Shown here: positions 61,156 through 64,000 of the stretch, piece by piece
How positions within the stretch are numbered: the first letter of the stretch is position 1
Layout: each line of letters begins with the position of its first letter
Source: Acetatifactor muris
Lineage (GTDB): Bacteria; Bacillota; Clostridia; Lachnospirales; Lachnospiraceae
NCBI RefSeq assembly: GCF_024623325.1
Contig: NZ_JANJZD010000013.1
Coordinates: 62,001 to 126,000 of the forward strand
Direction: 5' to 3'
Length of the DNA: 64,000 nt
Notes under the pieces: generated by a model
Databases searched by the model: none
The model's input: the letters and a program-made list of their open reading frames with translations, nothing else
What the model was told of the DNA's origin: nothing
Position numbers and translations under genes: made by a program

Positions 61156-61278
61156 CTCATCTTCCCAGACCTTTCAAACCGTCGATTCTCTGCTGTCCTT
61201 CTTGTCATTGAATTCCCCGTCTCCAGGCACACAGTTCTCCTGTCCGGCTTTGCCAATCCCGTTCAGGCATTGACATCT

Positions 61279-61308
61279 ATTGTACTCCACGTCTGGTACA
61301 TGCGTCAA
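61279..61308 (-). promoter_or_regulatory. Sigma-A promoter of the PHP-ABC-ABC-GNAT operon
   Basis: Leftward TTGACG (61308-61303), 18-base spacer, TACAAT (61284-61279). The gap beyond it (61309-61352) holds a branched hairpin (TTGCCG / CGGCAA with CAGTTC / GAACTG inside) after the DUF4173 gene. Confidence 0.65.
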
Positions 61309-61352
61309 TACAGTAACTGATATTTTCTTGCCGCAGCAGTTCTGCCGAACTG

Positions 61353-62994
61353 TTATTCCCGGCAATCCCGAAAATGCGTCAGCGCCAGATGTCTCGACAC
61401 ATTGTAGGTTCGAATTCCCATGTTCTCTGTATTCCGCTGCATTTTCCGCATCCAGTAGTATCCGAAACCCATCTGTACGTGACGGGCATTCCCGGCATCC
61501 AAATCCCATGCCCCCCATGCACTTGTGTCAGCAGCATACTGTACGGCATCCTCCGTGTAAAAGGCCTCCATATCATAGCCCAGCTCCTTCAGGTAGGGAA
61601 CCAGAACCGGCGCCGCATCCGCACTCAGACTTCTCAGATAGTAATAATCATTATAGGGCTCCTTCGCCAGGAAAAAGGAGTGATATACCATCCCGTCTTC
61701 CCGGGGGGCGTTCGCCACATTTACCTTCGCAATCAGATAATCCGGATGTGCAAAGGATAATATCAGATACAGCACTGCCACTACGGCTGCCTGATAACGA
61801 AACAGCGGAAATTTCTCCTTAAATATATTCACCACCACACCCGCGAACAGAAAGGTCAGCAGTACCAGGGCCCACAGCACCAGAATCCGAAGATAGGTCA
61901 GATAATAGTAGCGAATATACATAATCATTCTCACCGCACTGGATGCAATCATCACAAAGGTGCAAAGTGACATAAGCGTCAGAATAATCTTCAGCACTGT
62001 GCTTTCCCTGAAGAATTCCATACAGCACAGCACAATTATCAGATTCAGCAGACTGACTGCCAACAGCTGAAAAAAGCCCTCTCTGGCATACATGGCATAG
62101 GTGTACCCCTCCGGCAGTCTCAGGCTTCCGAAAAAAAGTCCCGCAATCTGTATCCCGGAAAATAACAGATACAAAAGAGTCAGCATTCCTGTCACGGTGA
62201 TTGCCAGAACAGGCTCTCCCCTGCGCACATCCCCCACATCTTCCCGGATTCTCTTCTTACACAGATACGCGGTCACGGCATACGCGGCAAAAAAACAGGA
62301 CTGTTATCCGGAAAAATATATTTATAATTCCTCCCAGGCTGATGCTTTGCAGCAGCCTCGCCGTCATCTGACGGAATACGGCGTCGGCGCTGGCCAGGAG
62401 CAGAAGCACGATTAAGAACAGCGGCAGGGCTATCACAAGCCCCAGCGCAGCGTACCAGACTCTCTTGTCCACCTTTTTCCCTCTGCCCTGCCGCCAGGCC
62501 GCTCCATCGGTAAAGGGCCGGCCCAGTTCTCCGATACTGGCAAAAATCAGGACACAGATACTGCCCAGATATTTCCCCAGCTTCCACTGTGCAGTCTGAA
62601 AGCACTGCCTCAGCAACAGGCTCATCAGAAGCAGGAATATCCCCAGCTTATTAAAAAAAATCAGGAACCCGTCATCTGTGCAGAACGTGGAAATCCCCAG
62701 CAGAAGCATGGCAGCCATGTAAAATCCGCTTCCTTTTTTTACAGAAATCCCCAGTCTTGCAAAGGACAAGAAGAAAAATAAGAGGCTGCCTGCCACGAAA
62801 AAAGGGAATGTCACCCCGGAGCCGTTTCTGTACATGCAGAATGCGTACAGCACCGCATATCCGAATGCCAGCGGCCCGATAAAACCAAAATTCTCCTTCA
62901 ATCGTTTTGTCTCTTCCGTCTCCGCAGGAACCGGCGGCATGGGGGGTACCGGCGGCACAGGCGGTACCGGCGGTCTTTGTTCTGTTCTTTCCAT
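61353..62994 (-). pseudogene. DUF4173-like membrane protein gene, frameshifted
   Basis: Two overlapping frames together make one DUF4173/DUF4153-type protein. The first, 62994-62257, begins with a PPVP repeat tail (PPVPPVPPVPPMPPVP) and six helices, and ends IFFRITVLFFCRVCRDRVSV. The second, 62276-61353, begins inside the shifted end and gives at least five more helices and the soluble C-terminus. Dropping one base from the A7 run at 62289-62295 (T7 on the coding strand) joins them as TVLFFAAYAVTAYLCKKR. So it is a +1 insertion by slippage or a sequencing error; polymerase slippage could still give some full-length protein. The family is a membrane protein of unknown role, often next to DUF2975 and a small Xre protein, as here. 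Confidence 0.8.
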
Positions 62995-63052
62995 CTCTTC
63001 TTACACTCCTTTCACTTCATCAGCACAGCTTTTCCCTGTACCGAATATTTAT

Positions 63053-63265
63053 TTACTCCCCGTCCGGCACATATTCCAGAATATCTCCGGGCTGGCAGTC
63101 CAGCGCTTTGCAGACTGCTTCCAGTGTGGAAAAGCGTACTGCTCTGGCTTTGTTATTCTTTAAGATGGACAGATTGGCAAGGGTTATGTCTACCTTACCT
63201 GCCAGCTCGGTGAGGCCCATTTTCCGCTTTGCCATCATGACATCCAGATTTACCACAATTCCCAT
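63053..63265 (-). CDS. Small Xre-family regulator (YozG-like)
   Basis: The 70-residue protein is one helix-turn-helix domain: DVMMAKRKMGLTELAGKVDITLANLSILKNNKARAVRFSTLEAVCKALDCQPGDILEY. The start is the ATG at 63265 (GGGAG site); a GTG two codons upstream is possible. Its gene lies 46 bases after the DUF2975 gene and 58 bases before the frameshifted DUF4173 gene. This DUF2975/Xre pairing is common in Firmicutes and probably regulates its own operon. Confidence 0.9.
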   Translation of the reverse strand: MGIVVNLDVMMAKRKMGLTELAGKVDITLANLSILKNNKARAVRFSTLEAVCKALDCQPGDILEYVPDGE

Positions 63266-63311
63266 CTTCACACTCCCTGCCTGCCATCAAGGCATCACAT
63301 ATCATGCTTCA

Positions 63312-63785
63312 CTATATAGTAAGATCATTTTCCTGCTTATACCGCACTGCCTCCGCAAACACACAGGCAAGCACCTTGCTGAACAATCCTGCAATAATGA
63401 ACACCAGGATCACCACACCCATGGCCACAGTCATATATACAATGCTTCTTACCACCGACATGACTGCAATGAAAAAGCTCCAGTTTCCCATCTTCTGCAG
63501 ACTGATGACATTTTCCTGCACAAAGCAGTCTCCCTCCAGCACAGTCCTGAAAATCTTCCGCAGCTCTCTCACCAGAACCATCGCAGCCACACCGAGCACG
63601 AAATAAATAATCACCGACTCCTCGTAATGCTCCACCATATACGGAAACTGTTCTCCGATTTTCCGGATGCTGAACGGCAAAGTCACCGTCACGGCAATCC
63701 CCGCATAAAACATAAAGTCCAGAAGGTATTTTGTCCATGTGGTCAGGCAGTTCTTCTTCGTCCGGATATCTTTTTTCTCTTCCAT
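63312..63785 (-). CDS. DUF2975-like membrane protein
   Basis: From the ATG at 63785 (GAGGTG site) it is 157 residues with four helices at about 20-45, 55-78, 100-122 and 130-150. The pattern YLLDFMFYAGIAVTVTLPFSI ... LRKIFRTVLEGDCFVQENVISLQKMGNWSFFIAVMS is the DUF2975 signature as I recall it. Function unknown; its constant partner is the small Xre protein encoded next, so it may sense membrane state and pass it to that regulator. Confidence 0.85.
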   Translation of the reverse strand: MEEKKDIRTKKNCLTTWTKYLLDFMFYAGIAVTVTLPFSIRKIGEQFPYMVEHYEESVIIYFVLGVAAMVLVRELRKIFRTVLEGDCFVQENVISLQKMGNWSFFIAVMSVVRSIVYMTVAMGVVILVFIIAGLFSKVLACVFAEAVRYKQENDLTI

Positions 63786-63860
63786 AATCACCTCAATTAT
63801 CAGTTCCGCACCATAGCCCGGATACATCCGAACTGTTATGCCTCTGCTCTTCTGTAAGGT

Positions 63861-63889
63861 AATATAGCACTCCGAAATCCGAATGTCAA
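63861..63889 (-). promoter_or_regulatory. Sigma-A promoter of the DUF2975-Xre-DUF4173 operon
   Basis: Leftward TTGACA (63889-63884), 17-base spacer, TATATT (63866-63861). The spacer contains TTCGGA twice in tandem, a candidate Xre site. Confidence 0.7.
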
Positions 63890-63938
63890 TATATTTTTAT
63901 TGTTTTTCAATAAATCTTCTGCCTGTTCTGTCTTTCTG

Positions 63939-64000
63939 TCAATAATGATACTTTCCTTTCATTCCCACCAGGAACAGAATCGTCACCACTGCCGCCATCA
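63939..64000 (-). CDS. C-terminal end of a gene cut by the right edge
   Basis: The last 62 bases read leftward without a stop as ..MAAVVTILFLVGMKGKYHY and end at a TGA at 63939-63941. It looks like the last membrane helix and short tail of an integral membrane protein. Only ~20 residues are visible, so neither family nor reality of the gene is certain. Confidence 0.35.
   Translation of the reverse strand, partial: MAAVVTILFLVGMKGKYHY

Overview
The window looks like a chromosomal segment of a gut Lachnospiraceae-type Clostridium relative. The support is indirect: a Spo0A-type DNA-binding domain of the Clostridia/Bacilli kind, an hrcA-grpE-dnaK-dnaJ heat-shock cluster with a perfect CIRCE operator, consensus sigma-A promoters, strong Shine-Dalgarno sites, LoaP, DUF6465/DUF1576/DUF2975-like proteins and a plant-polysaccharide utilisation locus. 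No rRNA, tRNA, CRISPR array, transposase or phage gene was seen.

Layout. 1-6.6 kb is AT-richer and mostly leftward. A LoaP-like specialised NusG with a ~360-nt structured leader heads genes for an acetyltransferase, an initiating sugar transferase, an epimerase, a GT4 and an N-acetyl sugar amidotransferase (cut by the left edge). A three-gene unknown operon lies upstream of loaP. 6.9-9.4 kb holds a membrane-bound nucleotide-sugar dehydratase/epimerase divergent from an Xre regulator. 9.4-24.1 kb is one long leftward exopolysaccharide operon with DUF6077-like membrane proteins, five or more glycosyltransferases, a polyprenyl sugar transferase, a Wzz-like protein, a Wzy/EpsG-like polymerase, a glucosaminidase and a Pro-rich lipoprotein. 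24.3-25.7 kb has a stand-alone Spo0A C-terminal domain protein and a GtrB-like glycosyltransferase. 25.9-31.1 kb is the heat-shock cluster, and 31.3 kb a DUF6465-like protein. 31.9-46.1 kb is a pectin-type glycan locus: SBP, two permeases, GH115-like and GH43 leftward; an AraC-type membrane regulator; GH105, GH28, a DUF1576 membrane protein and a small partner rightward.

46.1-46.9 kb contains no credible gene but a remarkable set of nested long inverted repeats, predicted to form a large structured RNA or an inverted pair of RNA elements. It lies directly in front of an ECF sigma / membrane protein / ABC transporter operon (46.9-50.3 kb). I regard this as the most likely undescribed system in the window. 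50.3-64 kb is leftward housekeeping and accessory genes: a broken YhcH-family gene, uppP, a patatin-like phospholipase, an aminotransferase, glycerol kinase, a polysaccharide deacetylase, a GNAT, a heterodimeric ABC exporter with a PHP-domain protein, and a DUF2975 / small Xre / DUF4173 operon whose last gene is frameshifted at a 7-base homopolymer.

Several starts were moved from the longest ORF to a later codon because of a Shine-Dalgarno site, the promoter position or a signal peptide. All functional names rest on motif recognition by eye, not on searches.
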